Assembly: GCA_030077755.1 (NCBI GenBank)
Contig: JAQJZZ010000021.1
Span: 248,001-312,000 of the forward strand
Source of the DNA: Filosporella fistucella
Taxonomy: Eukaryota > Ascomycota > Leotiomycetes > Helotiales
Direction: 5' to 3'
DNA: 64,000 nucleotides
Below the pieces are notes generated by a model that was not told the DNA's origin, did no database searches, and was given only the letters and a program-made list of their open reading frames with translations. The translations under genes and the position numbers were made by a program. Numbering within the stretch: the first letter of the stretch is position 1; each line of letters opens with the position of its first letter. This document shows, one piece after another, positions 47,345-59,593 of this stretch.

Positions 47345-48632
47345 CTAGATTTGATACTGCAACGTCTGAGGAGCTCCTTCTTGCTCTCCACTTCTCAAAA
47401 GTTTCTCCACGATCTCTAAATCAGCAAGTGCCTCTTCAGGAGATTGAGCGGGATTTGGTTTGCCATCAGCAATGCTCTCTGCCCAAGCAGCCACCTCTTG
47501 CTTCACTCCATTGCCTTCGTCCTTGAATTCCGTTTCCGAGATGTTTCCTTCGCTCTCCTCACCCAAGCGGACTGTGACCTTGCTACGAATTACTGTGACA
47601 CTTCCCTTTTCGCAGGCGATTGTATACTCGCTTCCAGAAAGAGTAGTTCCAAAAGAGACGGAGAATGTCCCTGAAATACCAGACTTTGTGTGCCATACTG
47701 AATTCACTGTATCCACGGGTGGTAGATGCTCTTGGAGCAGCGTTGTGTATGCCGTCAGAGATGTTGGTATTGCTTCCTCTCCAAGTAACAATCTCGTTCC
47801 GGCCACGAAATGGACTCCACCATCTAACTATTCGGAGTCAGTTTGTTGTAATTGTGTGTTTTGGGAAGTAGATATGCATGTCTTAAGAGCACTTGCCCAG
47901 AACCGAGGCTCGATAGAAAACTCGTAAGAGGTAATACTTCTCCCAAACTTCTTACATACCAGAAATCCACCTTGATATTCAGGCTTCTTGCGCCACGCAG
48001 TTTCTGATTCCAATTAGCTTGAAAAATGAAAGCTAGAGGCTGAGAACAAACCAAAATATTTTCCTCCCCTTTTCACGTTTCCGAACATCTTGACCCTGAA
48101 GCCTAGAACTCGTCCCAGCTTTCGTGCTTCCTGTACAGCATATGCAAAGCTCTCCATGAAACGGAAATTTTCTGCCACGGCCCAAGTCGCTCCATTCTTC
48201 ACTTTGTCGCTCTTGTAATATTGGATGAGCTTCTCTGCCCTCTTGATATCACCTGCGATAGGTTTCTCGGAGAGTACATGCTTCCCGGCTGCGAGCGCAG
48301 CTTCAATGAATTCGGGCTGTGTGAGAATGGGCAGAGCTAAAATCAACGCGTGAACATCGTCGCGTAGAAGGAGGTCGTGGTAGGTTTTCCCTGCCCCGGA
48401 ATCATCGCTGTATAGGTCGACAGGATGGGAAACGGAAGCAGTCAGAGATTGTGCGGACTTGAGAGAACGGGAATAGATCGCTTTCAAAGTCAAGTTGTTG
48501 CTCGCTTTGATTGCGGGCTGTACAATAGCAACAAAGTCAGCTGCAGAACTTCCTTCCGGACTTTTGAGGACTTACGAGATGCTCCTCCTGCACAAATATG
48601 CCGCTCCCGATCAAGGCTACTCCGATTGACAT
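47345..48632 (-). CDS. Gfo/Idh/MocA-family NAD(P)-dependent oxidoreductase
   Basis: Sugar- or polyol-type dehydrogenase of 349 residues. Four exons: 48632-48576, 48517-48052, 48003-47960 (only 44 nt) and 47827-47345; the third intron is long (132 nt). The N-terminal Rossmann start MSIGVALIGSGIF is followed by AIKASNNLTLKAIYSRS. The family motif is complete: AALAAGKHVLSEKPIAGD, whose Lys is the usual catalytic residue of the EKP motif. The C-terminal beta-sheet domain begins at WAVAENFRFM and contains YQGGFLLDGGVHFVAGTRLL (G-G-x-x-x-D-x-x-x-H type) across the third splice. This splice is strongly supported because it rebuilds that motif. The substrate is unknown. Related fungal proteins resemble YMR315W or dimeric dihydrodiol dehydrogenases. 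Confidence 0.88.
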
Positions 48633-50116
48633 TATGATGACTTCTATCGTTCAAAGCAAAGTTGCAGCTTGGAGCTTGGGGTACCCCGCAATTTTTAATA
48701 CAACCTCACCGGATAAATACCGGTCACCCCACCTTCGACAGAGCGTCATCGATCACAGGACAGTTGGAAAGAAAATATTTGATTATAAATTACAATACAC
48801 AGTCGAAGTCTTCTATGGGCGAAGAAATGTGGTAGTATAGTATTTGCTCAGCAAAAATTCATAGTGAAGGAGTGAACTCCAGATTTGTTCAAATTGTTTG
48901 TTCACCAATATCACAGAAGAAACGAGAAATATTGTTGAAGTTGACCACGTGTTTTGTAAAAGCCATGACACTCTCCAGAATTGATTCTTATTGGGGTACA
49001 TTGGCTGGAAATTTCCAGACAACGTCTGACTTATCAGCCACATGTCTGAGTTGCATCGGAATATACCATCCTCTGAATAAGTAACGCATTGACTTATTCT
49101 TTCTTTTATTGTGTGCTTTGCGTGATTTGGACGGAAAGATCCTTGAAAGTCAAATGCACATGGTAAATAAGTACGTCAAAATGTTTGCTCAGCAGCGTAC
49201 CTCTCGCTTCCTGGAAGCATTTCGAGGTGCTTCCACCAATATTGCCACGCTGTTGTGTCAAAAGAATATGTGGATATTACCATTACCAAAAGGCTGGAAT
49301 TGTGTACCGAGAATGCCACGATACCATCTGTTCAAAACTTGCATGTACGAGCAGCGAAGTTTCTTTCGTAGAAAGCTTCATTACCCCTCAAATTCAGATG
49401 AAGGTGCCGACATAGCATTACAAGCACGGTATTTGTGAGAAGCTACAGAAGCACAGACGAGAGATTCATAGTCTTTTTCCCTCAAGTCTACTCATGATTC
49501 CTAAACATTTCGCGGGAGGTATTTGGGAGTTAGGCAATTTTTCTTCAAGGTCTTGTACACCTCCATAAATCACACCATTTCACTTGTGATGGCGATGCCC
49601 TGGCTGATACAAAGAAAATGGATGAGGCTCAAAAGCTTGTGTGGTAAAGTATCCCCAGGATTTCTCAACAATTATATTGATTTCTTTTGCTCGTACAGAC
49701 TGCCACACAAGTCACCCAGATAAAGTTTTAGCCATGCCCTCCATCTACCAATCCTGAATGAATACTCTGCCATGGTCTCAGCCCTAAATTTCCACAAGTC
49801 TGTACGACCAGCACAAAATGGAGCAAGAACGACCTTTACGATTATCTGCATCGCACTGATTCTCATGATACGGCAATTTCCTGCGATTCGGGGCGTCCGG
49901 ATTGTGGGTTTCTCATCGCCTTAATCACAAGGATGCTGCTATACGATATGTTTTTGAGTCTCCTTCGACTTTGGATAGTCAAATATTGACTTATATAGAA
50001 GATAGAATCCGCACTGAGAAATCAGCAGACTTCATACAAATCCCAAAATCATCACTCAATAAACCAATTCTGCCGTCCAACACTTCAGTTTGTACCTCAA
50101 GCCTCAAATCAACATC
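48633..50116. other. Gene-free stretch
   Basis: Promoter of the oxidoreductase and upstream region of the GIGGAGN gene. A TATATA at 49992-49997 lies 120 nt before the latter ATG. No other signal. Confidence 0.55.
49992..49997 (+). promoter_or_regulatory. TATA-like element of the GIGGAGN gene
   Basis: TATATA on the plus strand, 120 nt upstream of the ATG at 50117, followed by a C/A-rich leader. Confidence 0.35.
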
Positions 50117-50542
50117 ATGTCGTCGTCATCCACAACCACAACCACAAAAACATATCTTAAAACCGGCATCGGAGGTTGTGGGAATTATCACAAGTCATCC
50201 TCTCTCCTCCAGCCACTCACCTCCGCTCCAGTAATTGCCCCGCGTACTTCAGGTACATTCCTCATCGGTATCGGTGGTGCTGGCAATACTCGCAACTACG
50301 AGGACAAAGCAAGAGTCACTTGGGATAGAGAGACAGCAAGGAAGATGAGCAACGCATCTTCTGTTCTCGAAGGAGGGAGATTTCACTATGGGATTGGAGG
50401 GGCTGGGAATAGAAGTGTTTCTTCGTTTGGAGACAGAAGCTCAAGGAGAAATTCGACGATGAGTGTCTCGTTTGGGGTTGGGGAAGTGGTTAGTGGGGCG
50501 GATCGGTTGAAAGAGAAGGTCTTGAAAGTCTTCATGGTATAA
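50117..50542 (+). CDS. GIGGAGN-repeat protein (DUF3602 type)
   Basis: Intronless gene for 141 residues. Three spaced copies of the Gly-Asn box are visible: TGIGGCGNYHKS (near 16-27), LIGIGGAGNTRNY (near 49-61) and YGIGGAGNRSV (near 91-101). This matches the short fungal proteins of the DUF3602 family, whose role is not known. The rest is Ser/Thr/Arg-rich and probably disordered, ending in a short helix with Lys residues (DRLKEKVLKVFMV). The N-terminal poly-Ser/Thr (MSSSSTTTTTKT) is low complexity. The start is the first ATG in a frame that is open upstream. Expression in stress or starvation has been noted for some family members, but nothing here shows it. Confidence 0.82.
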   Translation: MSSSSTTTTTKTYLKTGIGGCGNYHKSSSLLQPLTSAPVIAPRTSGTFLIGIGGAGNTRNYEDKARVTWDRETARKMSNASSVLEGGRFHYGIGGAGNRSVSSFGDRSSRRNSTMSVSFGVGEVVSGADRLKEKVLKVFMV

Positions 50543-50993
50543 ATTACTTTGGACAATCTGGGAATAGAGATGGATTTTCGATTCGGGGCGGGGTACACAG
50601 CTTTTCTCCCGGTTTTATTTGCTGCTTTGGTGGGGTTTGGAAGGAGACATGTGAAAAGTTGACTGAATTTTTATAACAATACCCAGCAGCGGAGTGTCTA
50701 TAAAATATAGATCTCATCAAATGATAACAACCCTACGTGTTTTTGGGTGATACAGAAACCCACTAGATTCAGCCCGAATGTACCATTATTATAATAACAA
50801 TATATCTCTTTATTGATCCTAACAATGCGTCCTACTTGGCATGACTTTAATATTACACGGAAATAGATGTGAGCAACACACCACCCGAAGTGTTCTATCT
50901 CACCGATATGCTTTTACCTCTCAAGTGACAGCTCTATAATTGGGCTCCGATGAATCCGCTGGGAGTTCTATGTGATGTACTGATGTAGGTGCT
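50543..50993. other. Spacer; includes an alternative C-terminal frame of the next gene
   Basis: 3' flanks of two convergent genes. On the minus strand, the +1 frame down to 50921 encodes a plausible protein tail (see the mucin-like gene). Confidence 0.5.
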
Positions 50994-51841
50994 TCAACTT
51001 CGTACGGAGCCATTTGTGGCTCTGTACAAAGGGGTCTGTGGATATGATTGCGCTCGTGCGCGACTCCTTCTGTAAAATGTAAATGCGAAAATGAGAGCAA
51101 TGATAGCCAAAACAACTCCAGCTACTCCAACACCTATTCCAATCTTGGCTCCATTGACCAATCCCGCCGGAGGAGAGGTCGATAAAGGGAATATTGAGCT
51201 TGAAGTCGTCGCGGACGTCGATGTGGTGCTTGCTATCGAGGAAGTAGAAGGAGTTGATGAAGCAGAAGTCGAGGTGGTGGAAATGGTACTTGAGAGAAAG
51301 GTTGTCGAAGATACACCTATGGTTGCTGCAAGGACAACTCCCTCTTTGAGTTCGCAACAAGTCGAGTTGACACCGCCACAGCACCAGCTACCATCACTAC
51401 ATTGCCCGACGGCAACATTATCTGATGGATTACCTCCGTTCTAGAAGTTTTAGCATGTCATGCAAAAGCATGATGCGGTAAGTCTTACTGCTTTTTTGGT
51501 ACACAGCTGTGACAAACAAAATGGACTTTTCCAGGTGGGATCCGTACAGCCTTCCCTCCAGTATGCCGAGTCTCCTTTATTTTGACATAATCCATTTGCT
51601 CGACATGTATCTGGAGCGATCTAAGGACCAGTCAATGATGTGATGCGATATAATATACACAGGAATAACTTACTACGCCGGTATGGTTAGTCCCACAACA
51701 TGAAGAGAACGTCCCTGAGACTTGATTGCAAGGCTGATAAGCTACATCAGTAATTAATGAACCATCAGGGTTGTAACAGGCAGATATGATGCAAGGGATA
51801 TGGAAAGCTAGCAATAACAAAACTTGAAGCAAGGATTTCAT
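50994..51841 (-). CDS. Mucin-like cysteine-rich protein with single membrane span
   Basis: 248 residues from three exons (51841-51674, 51620-51489, 51440-50994). Signal peptide about 1-20 (MKSLLQVLLLLAFHIPCIIS). The ectodomain begins CYNPDGSLITD and has spaced cysteines (SSCCGTN, DTCRANGLCQN, EGCTDPTW, GSWCCGG, STCCELK), the pattern of a widespread fungal Cys-rich surface family. A Ser/Thr stalk (about 130-185) leads to one span (AGVVLAIIALIFAFTFY) and a basic stop-transfer (RRSRAR). The predicted tail ends soon after (NGSVRS). An adjacent frame, however, reads MAPYEVEAPTSVHHIELPAD and more, ending at 50921, and looks like the usual cytosolic tail of this family. A one-base shift near 51000-51060 or an annotation-level splice could join them. 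It may be a wall-stress or surface receptor; unproven. Confidence 0.75.
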
Positions 51842-54000
51842 GGCAGCAGAGTACGACTGTATGAGAGATCACGGATGCAGTAGCATTTTTTGGGGAGTGC
51901 CTGTTTAATACGACCTACATATGGACAATCCGACTGAAATTGAACCTTAAAATTGCGGCCGCAACCAGGTTTTGATAACCAATTGTAGGATGCATAGAGC
52001 CGTGGAAGATCTCATCCGAAAGCTGAAAGGTCCAATGTTATTCTTGTCTCCCCCTGCATATATACCTGACGTTCGAAACATGTTGTTTATAAAAACAGTA
52101 AAATCCTGGGTCGGGTCTGAGGTCGGTCCTCATGGGCGATAATAACCTTAATCAATCGGATTAAATCACCGTTGACCCAACGGCGGCATCCTTTGGAGGA
52201 GCCAATGTGTACAGGATATCTCGGGTCGTCGCATCTCGTCCTGAACAGCCTCATCACTTCGTTCCGCACAGCCAATCAGAAGATACTATGAGCCGCTCGA
52301 CATGTTTATTGGTGTTTGATATCATGCTATATTTTGAGGGTATCGGGTGGCATCGAGCGTTTCCCGATGTCAATGTTGGTTATTTCTTGGCCAAAATAAA
52401 TTTGGAAAGAAGACATTGTAAATTCTGCAATTACGTGACAGTGCTATATCAAATGGCTATTCAGCTTCGATAATGTACAAACATAACGATTTAAGCATAA
52501 TACAGTAAACTAATTACATTTAATATATTCTCTGCGTGAGATATGCAGGCCATATATGTCACGAAGATTGCTCAGCAGGACAAAGCAGCTGAAAGAATAG
52601 CAATCTCTAAGTGGATTACCTGACGTTACGTTGAAGCCTACCTCTTAAATTTTGGTTGGATGATACCAAGTGTGGCGGATTTGTGTAACCCAGCAGCGTT
52701 CTGAGGATTGAGACATCTCCTAGGAGATCCACCAAATTCTTGGAGGACGTACTCGAAGGACAAGCAGCCACATACCGCGTCAAACGAAATGGAGGGCCAA
52801 CGAAATTTCAAGGATGTGAAAGGAGACGGCATAATGTCAGTATCTACTCTACTACAAGGCCAATCTAATGAGTGATCAAAAATATAAAATAATAGCTCGT
52901 CAGACTTGTGGAACTCAATTAATGGCCATATCACCGACATTGTTCTTGCTTTCGGACTGGATCCTGCTGCCTCACATGGATGATCTATTTCAACCTTCAG
53001 GCCTTTCAATTGCTATGCCTCGACTTTGAGGGTTCGAGCAATTATGATTCGGGTCCTAGGTAGTTCTCATCCAAATCTCGATTCGGAAACTCAAATACAT
53101 CAAACAATCCATCGACAATGCAACAAGAAAGGATCGCAACATAGATAGATACCTAAAATAGCTTAGACGACATAGACTATATGAGCATCCCTCATCAGCT
53201 TCATTGCATCTTGGTATGCGAATCGTTGAACGAAAGCTCATAATGTTATATCTTGGCAATGACTCTGAGGAACGGAACTCAAAATGCGACTTGCTCAAGG
53301 AGGTATCCCTTCACTTTTCTGACTGGCCGATGGCAAAGTCTTGAATGCAGACACCTAAAGCTATCAAAGCCACACCCCACAGATATAAGAGGTGAGAAAG
53401 AAAGGATAGAACCAGTACTGTCAGGCCCGATGTTATGATAAAGTCAAGCACAGATCAGAAGAAGAAGAACTAGCTAATAGCATCTGCATACTGGGTGTGC
53501 ATTGGCCTATACTAATACTGGAAATGTACGATATCGTACTCAAAAACTCTTAAGCACAATAGATTGGGTGAGAATACCTATGTATTCTTGTTCACACTCC
53601 TGAACTTTTGATGTAACATCGATAAAAAGTCACAAGCGAGGACCCTTTCTTTGAAAAGACTCTGCTGCAGTGAACCGGGCCGGCCGGTTGCGAAAATAGG
53701 GAGGTATCCACAGCACTTAAAGTGTCAAATCTCTTCTCGCTTCTCACTCCGGTTTTCTCGGTCCATATTCTGTCATGTACAAAGTTATTCTTTTCCCGCA
53801 GTATCTCTAAGCATTTTTCGACCTTTGCCTTCCAAAAGTACATACCTACCACCATTTATATACCTACTCATACATCACACGTGATTCCGAGGCACAAAAT
53901 AGGGGCTCCAACCGAACCACGGAGATCAACATCTCTAAGCCCCGTTCCTCGGCAAAATTAATCGAATCTATCGCAATCTGACACCTGAAGCTGAAGCGCA
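51842..54000. other. Gene-free stretch (about 2.1 kb)
   Basis: Upstream regions of two divergent genes. A 12-bp palindrome TTGCGGCCGCAA sits near 51954. A leftward 120-codon frame around 52638-53009 has no domain and no splice partner. No gene is called. Confidence 0.55.
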
Positions 54001-55211
54001 ATGTGGCTGACTGTTCTCCAACAACCATATGCATCTCTTATTCTTCTTTTCCTTTTCCTCTTCTCACTCCTTCTCTTCAAGATGGCTTCCGCGACCCGAC
54101 TCCCGATAAAGTCTCTGGCTTTTACCGCTGCTCTGGTGGCAGGAGCCGGTGCCTCGAGAGTCAACCTCCGGAACCTGCTTATCAGCACTTTGACGGGCCC
54201 AGGAAGTTACTCCCGGATCTTCGCAGTTTTTGTTGTGCTCGCGAATTTGAAAAATGTGCCTTTTGCATGGCATGTATGATTCCCCTCTATCTTTCCATCT
54301 GGAATATACTAAAAACCTCGCAGTTCCGCGTCTTCAACGCTTTGCTGAAACATTGTCTTTTCACTAAACCAAATATCCCACTCGCCCTCGCTCCCTCTAC
54401 AATTTTCCTCCCCGTCATAACGAAATCGCACTCTCCCCTCACAGAATGCGATTACAATCTCCATAAATCAAACAGCACCTACTTCAGCGATCTGGACATC
54501 ACTCGCTCGCACCTTGTGTGCTGTCTCCTACAACCCGGCATCGAGAAACTACAACACAATAAACGGGAAAGGCTCGTTCTGGACACAGAAGGAAAGCCTG
54601 TTCTAGGACGATGGTCCATAATGCTAGGCGGCGTAATGTGTTCTTTCAAGCGCGAGATAGGGATGTATCAGCCGTATGAAATGTGGTCGCGCCTCCTCTG
54701 CTGGGATAGAAAATGGATATATATAGTTACACATTTCGTCAAGAAAGGGACTGTGAGGCCACAGGCATATATACTAGACGACGGGAGCTGGTTCGGAGGA
54801 AAAGGCTATAAGAAGGTGAAGCAGAATATTGGAAGTATTTCGCAAGAGGTGGATGAGAAAGCTATTTTTGCGAGCGCGATTAGTAAATACGTTGTCAAGC
54901 TAGGTCGCTTGACCGTTCATCCGGAGGTCAGTCTTGGAGCTTCGAATTTGTTGCCTCATAGACCTGGGGGATGGGCTAGTATGAATGCGCCGAAGAACTC
55001 GGGCGAGAGTACGCCTGAGACGCTGGAGGTTGTGGAGGAGAATAGCAGTCAGGTACATGATGCTGGTGAGTGGGATTGGAAGCGGATCGAAGCGGAGAAT
55101 AAGAAGGGTCTGAAGTATGTAGAGCATTTTGCTGCGTTGGATGGATTGCATTCGGAGTTTAGTGGGAGCAGAGCAGCGGCGTTGGGAAGATATAGAGATT
55201 TCTTGTTGTAG
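54001..55211 (+). CDS. THEM6-like thioesterase (hotdog, 4HBT_2 type)
   Basis: Probable acyl-thioesterase anchored to a membrane, 386 residues. Two exons: 54001-54273 and 54324-55211 (50-nt intron). Hydrophobic N-terminus (LILLFLFLFSLLLF), then AFTAALVAGAGASRVNLRNL and a second hydrophobic stretch (IFAVFVVLANLKNVPFAWH). The hotdog part begins after the splice: FRVFNALLKHCL, VITKSHSPLTECDYNLHKSN and STYFSDLDITRSHLV. The latter two match the UPF0670/THEM6 and fungal thioesterase-like pattern with the Asp-Tyr-Asn-x-H-x-x-N region. Catalysis has not been shown for THEM6 itself. The C-terminal part after about 310 is acidic and variable. A shorter start exists at the internal Met (MASATRL, 54082); I keep the upstream one because it completes the anchor. 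Confidence 0.83.
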
Positions 55212-56189
55212 ATGTAGAGGGTTGTACTGTGTTGATAGGTCTTGTTAGATGGGAAGTCGAGATGTGTCTGGCAGATGGAGTCATAGAGATTTCTTTGCTT
55301 CGGGAGGTAATGTTAATCTAGCCATCACTGTGCGATAGATACGTAGAGATACCGTATTAACTTGGGAGCATTCGACTAACTTACATCTTTTCGACCACAC
55401 GTAGAATCGATATATTTATTCGCCCCGATAGGTTGCCTCAAGTGAGTCTTCCGGATTCTACGAGCAGTTCAATCAAGAGTGTAGCTCAGAGGAATCCTCC
55501 CAATCAATACAGTATTAAAATTACATAAACAATAAACCCTCAAAACATCAACACTCTCCCCCATCCCCAGCAGTGGAGAAAGCAAACCTAAGGTAGGTAC
55601 TCATCCAAGTAAGCTTATTTCGTATGGTGTGGGGAAAGTGCGGGGAGACTTACTCACCTAGTTTCTCTAAGCTCCTGGACCTCGGCGACCCTCCACATGT
55701 GATGATCTTTCTACTGGCAACTTCCGTCAGAGGTTCACTCCTGACTGAGTCCTGAGGTGGCAAAGACATTACATCAATGGGTTTGAGTAATGGTGTAGCG
55801 ATATGGATAGTGAACATTGAGGGTTCAAGTCTATGAGTTGGAATCAGTCAAGCGAGGTGTTGAAAGACGAAGGGGTCTTTTTGGCCTGGAGATACCACAA
55901 ATGTCTTGTATTTTTTAAGGGCATAACGTAATTTTTTGCTCACTCTCTATTCCAGCACCTTTCGTAAGTCAAGAAAGGAATTCGTTGATTCTTGAGATCA
56001 CGCGTTTTCCATATTTCCTTGATTGATGAGAGCTTCGCAATGGAGAAGGTTTTGTACATTCATTCTCATATTCATTCATCCTCTCATCTAATTGAAGATT
56101 TCCTACCCTCATTTCCAACCCAATGCAGCATCCCATTTGTCATTGAATAATATATACAGTTTCTTCTCCGAACACACTACTTTCTCCAT
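55212..56189. other. Gene-free stretch between convergent genes
   Basis: 3' flanks of the thioesterase and CFEM genes. No coding or RNA signal seen. Confidence 0.55.
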
Positions 56190-56795
56190 CTACAAGGCGA
56201 AAGCAGCAAGGATACCAGCAGCAGCCAATGCACCAACTTGGTTCTTGGTGGCAGCGTTACCAGTAACTGTAGCGGCGGCGCTGGAAGCTGCTGAGGTAGC
56301 TGATGAGGCCTTTGATGAAACAGAGCTGGCAACGGATGATGCACCGCTTGCAGCTGAGCTGGCAGCAGACGAGACGGATGCGGCGACAGAGCTGGCTGCG
56401 CTTGAGGCAGCGCTGGCAGCAGATGAAGCGGGTGTTGTGGCCGAGGAAGCGCCTGAAGATCCAGCAGCGACGAGGTTACAGATCTCAGTGGTGATTTGTT
56501 GAGTCTCTGTGAGGATGTTAGTACTGTTGATATAAGAAGATGAATTTCGGCACTTACTCAAAGCCTCATCAGCAGTGCAGGCACCAACAATGCAGGGAGT
56601 TGCAGCTTTAGTGATGGTGTTCTTTGCGGTACCGCATTGGCAAGCATTATCAGAGATTGAGCATCCTGAACCACTAATGGCAGTGCTCAAGCAAGTGAGA
56701 GCGCAAGATGGGATCTTGGCAGTCTCCTCAGCGATGGTTTGAGCGTATGTGACTGAGGCCAAGATGGCAGTCAAGGTAGCGTATGAGAACTTCAT
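56190..56795 (-). CDS. CFEM-domain GPI-anchored surface protein
   Basis: Cell-surface protein of 184 residues. Two exons (56795-56558, 56506-56190) with a 51-nt intron that has a TACTAAC branch site. Signal peptide about 1-18 (MKFSYATLTAILASVTYA). The CFEM domain shows all eight cysteines: PSCALTCLS, GSGC, DNACQCG, TPC, GAC and EIC. The Asp before the fourth and fifth cysteines (SISDNACQC) is the haem-iron ligand in Csa2-type members. A long Ala/Ser stalk follows and the end NQVGALAAAGILAAFAL is a typical GPI-anchor signal. Family members bind haem or act at the plant surface; which applies here is open. If the intron is retained, the frame stays open (see findings). A TATAAA lies about 135 nt upstream. 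Confidence 0.92.
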   Translation of the reverse strand: MKFSYATLTAILASVTYAQTIAEETAKIPSCALTCLSTAISGSGCSISDNACQCGTAKNTITKAATPCIVGACTADEALSKCRNSSSYINSTNILTETQQITTEICNLVAAGSSGASSATTPASSAASAASSAASSVAASVSSAASSAASGASSVASSVSSKASSATSAASSAAATVTGNAATKNQVGALAAAGILAAFAL

Positions 56796-56927
56796 AGTTG
56801 CGGTACTGGAGTTTTGGAGTTTTGGATAGAAAACGAGTGTATGCTTCTGATACTTTTGACAGGAAGTTCAACTGTTAAAGAATGGGATAGTTGATGAAGG
56901 CTGGAAGACGGGGGGTAGCTCGGAGCT

Positions 56928-56933
56928 TTATAG
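56928..56933 (-). promoter_or_regulatory. TATA box of the CFEM gene
   Basis: TATAAA on the minus strand, about 133 nt upstream of the CFEM ATG, a usual distance for fungal genes with long leaders. Confidence 0.45.
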
Positions 56934-59593
56934 ACTGTCAATGCGTAAACGCCATGCGATCCTTCTAATCTGTTAGGTGCAGTCAGCGGCGTAAAAGAAA
57001 TTCAAACCTGGTTTTCGATGATCCATAAGTTGGAGCTAGGTGGACAGGATCAACATCTCCACATTACCAGCCTCGGCCCAGATTCATTGTTAGTTCCTCG
57101 TGAAGAGATTTACAGCAGAATCTGGGGGATGGGGAAGTTGGTCGCCGACTCTAAAACAGATGGAGGAAGAATCGCTGAACAAAACTAGAATGGAATAGTG
57201 TTGGTGCTCAACTTGGATGGCAAGGTAGTGGGTGGAGAGACATGTGCTAAAAGTTAAAAGAGTTATAGTCTGCTTCTGGCTCACATGCCATCCCAACTTT
57301 GGTGGTTGCGATGGTCAAACTGCAGGTCCAGGTTTCGAAGTGGAACATCTGATGATGCTGAGATTGTTCAACGACGCTCACCCAATTGATCTGTTTCGAC
57401 GCAAAGTGCCGGATTGTATTTTCTTTTTCGATAATCGGGGTTCTGTGTTTGGGGCTTTATTGCATAATCTCTAATATTGACAATATGCCGAGCTGAAAAT
57501 CCCTGGCGCAAAGAAAGGGGTTTCCCGGAGTGGGCTTGTGAACCTGGGGAAAGTCCTTTCTCTAGCTAAATGGGGAATTAAGGTTGATAAGTGCGAGTGG
57601 GTTGGGAGTGCAGTGTCATCCAATCATTGACAAATCAAGCACCTCGGACGCCCCTCCTCAGCCATGGCGCTCGAGCTTGTTGAGGCACAACAGGAACAGC
57701 ACATGATCTAGGATGAAAGATGGGCGTGGTGGGCAAGGCGAGGCGAATTGAGCCGTGGCACAATTAGATATACCGAGGTGTGTGCCAAACACAATTGAGG
57801 AGAGGCCAACTCTTGACATGTTCTGGTAAGGACAAAGTATATTCAAGAGTCGAGTGTGGGGTGCCGAAGCTTCCAGGAGAGCTTGATGTTAACTATGACA
57901 ACACTGCAGCACCGAGAAACCTCGCCTTTGAGGTTGAGTCCAGAGCTTTTGCCACCAGATAGATACAAATCAATCCACATATCGTAGACTTGGCAAGCCA
58001 GTCTTGAGGTTCGAGAACAATAAAGTATGAGCTGTGGATATGCACAGACACAGGCTTCCTCTCTCATAGGTCTGGTTCTTCAAGAAGAGAGCCGATAATT
58101 ATCGAAGAGGAGTCTGGATCGACTTCAGAGTTGAGAAGAAACCAGGGATCGACACTGCTTCTCTTGGTTCATTTAACCTCATGAGAGATAGCAAGAGGCC
58201 AGCCATTGCGAAGGTTTTGTCATCGTGTATCAACGGTCCTTCCGAAGCTTGCCGGCTGCAGGTACGACAGCAGTAATCAGTTGACCCTTTCCAAATTATT
58301 TTCTTTTGATGAATTCAGGGTCCATGTTTGCTTTGATACAGAATCTTTTCTGTCTGCATTACATGGAGTATCCAGTTGTCAAGTAGAAATGACAACTCGG
58401 AAACGTGCTAATTCTCTTATTTGGCGCATTGTATTTCATTGAATATTTCTTTCACCATTGTCGCGACAATCGTTCATGGGACATGCTGGCTGTCAGTCGT
58501 CGAAAATCGAGAAGAACGAAATGAGCACTTTCACCCGTGTTGCCTTGTGTTGCATTCATTCTGCTGAGCTCGAGAAAGTCGTGAGTCGAAGATCTTGATG
58601 ATTCAAGAGCAAAACTTCAAGGTAGCCGCGACTATTCTATGCAGGGCCCACTTCTTAGCTACTTCCAGCACTGCCTCCGTCTGTTATCTCCAAAAGAAAT
58701 TCTAATAATATCAAAACACAGATTTTCGTGTTCGATATCCACTCACTTATCAATTAACCCGAGACGGCCAAATTATTGCCAGATCGACGAGATCGAATCT
58801 CTGCTGCGTCGCTACAATTGAAAAATTTGGCAAAGACGCGTCCAAGGAGTCGCCCACAAACCTTGTTCACAACTTGTATCCTTGAAGAATCAGCACACAA
58901 GTGCTCAGCTCATAAAGAAAACTCGAAACATTTGATGGTCGAAGAACAGGGTATCAACTCCCTCCCAAAGGTATCTGGCCAGCATCAATTACTTCAAAAA
59001 TTGAAACCTTGCGAGCCCAATATCTGCCCAGAGTCAGACTTTCCATCCTGATCTTCAGTATCGCACATCGCAATTCCATAACGATTTCAACAAAATTGTC
59101 TTTCTGTCGGCCAAACGCTTTGCCATCTGATTTGGGATAATTGCCCAGACAATAATATGAGTTTTGTACTCATAGGGAGGCGAATCTCATGGCGTATCAC
59201 CGAATTATTACAGACGTGAAAGTCCAACGCAGTGGTCGCAACTTGATTTCCACTTCATTCGGACTTGCACTACACATCTCCATTATCAAGATTGCAGGTT
59301 CGGGTAGTCAGTTTGACTACGTTGCTTGACATATACCATTAATTCCGTGCAGGACTGTCGCTGGAAGTTTGGAACTCAATCCTGTAATAGTCATTTTTGC
59401 CCACCTTAAGTTCTGCCACGAGTTCAGTAACCTCGAACCATTGGCTACTACGGCGTACTTCTTCACAAAATCTCCTAGGAGATTACCAGGTACAAAGAGA
59501 CGATTTACATATTCCCAATATGTACGAAAGTATAACCACCATCTCTTAATCTACAAAAATACCACATTTGTGACTTCCCCCTTACACATCGAC
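56934..59593. other. Large gene-free stretch (about 2.7 kb)
   Basis: CFEM upstream region and 3' flank of the F-box gene. Short frames exist but none has a domain, an ATG in a good place, or splice support. No RNA gene or repeat family is recognised. Confidence 0.55.

Noticed and set aside
52638..53009. Leftward 120-codon frame
   Set aside because: No domain and no consistent splice extension; probably chance.
56092..56502. Long rightward frame opposite the CFEM gene
   Set aside because: Produced by the repetitive Ala/Ser codons of the CFEM stalk; it has no signal of its own.
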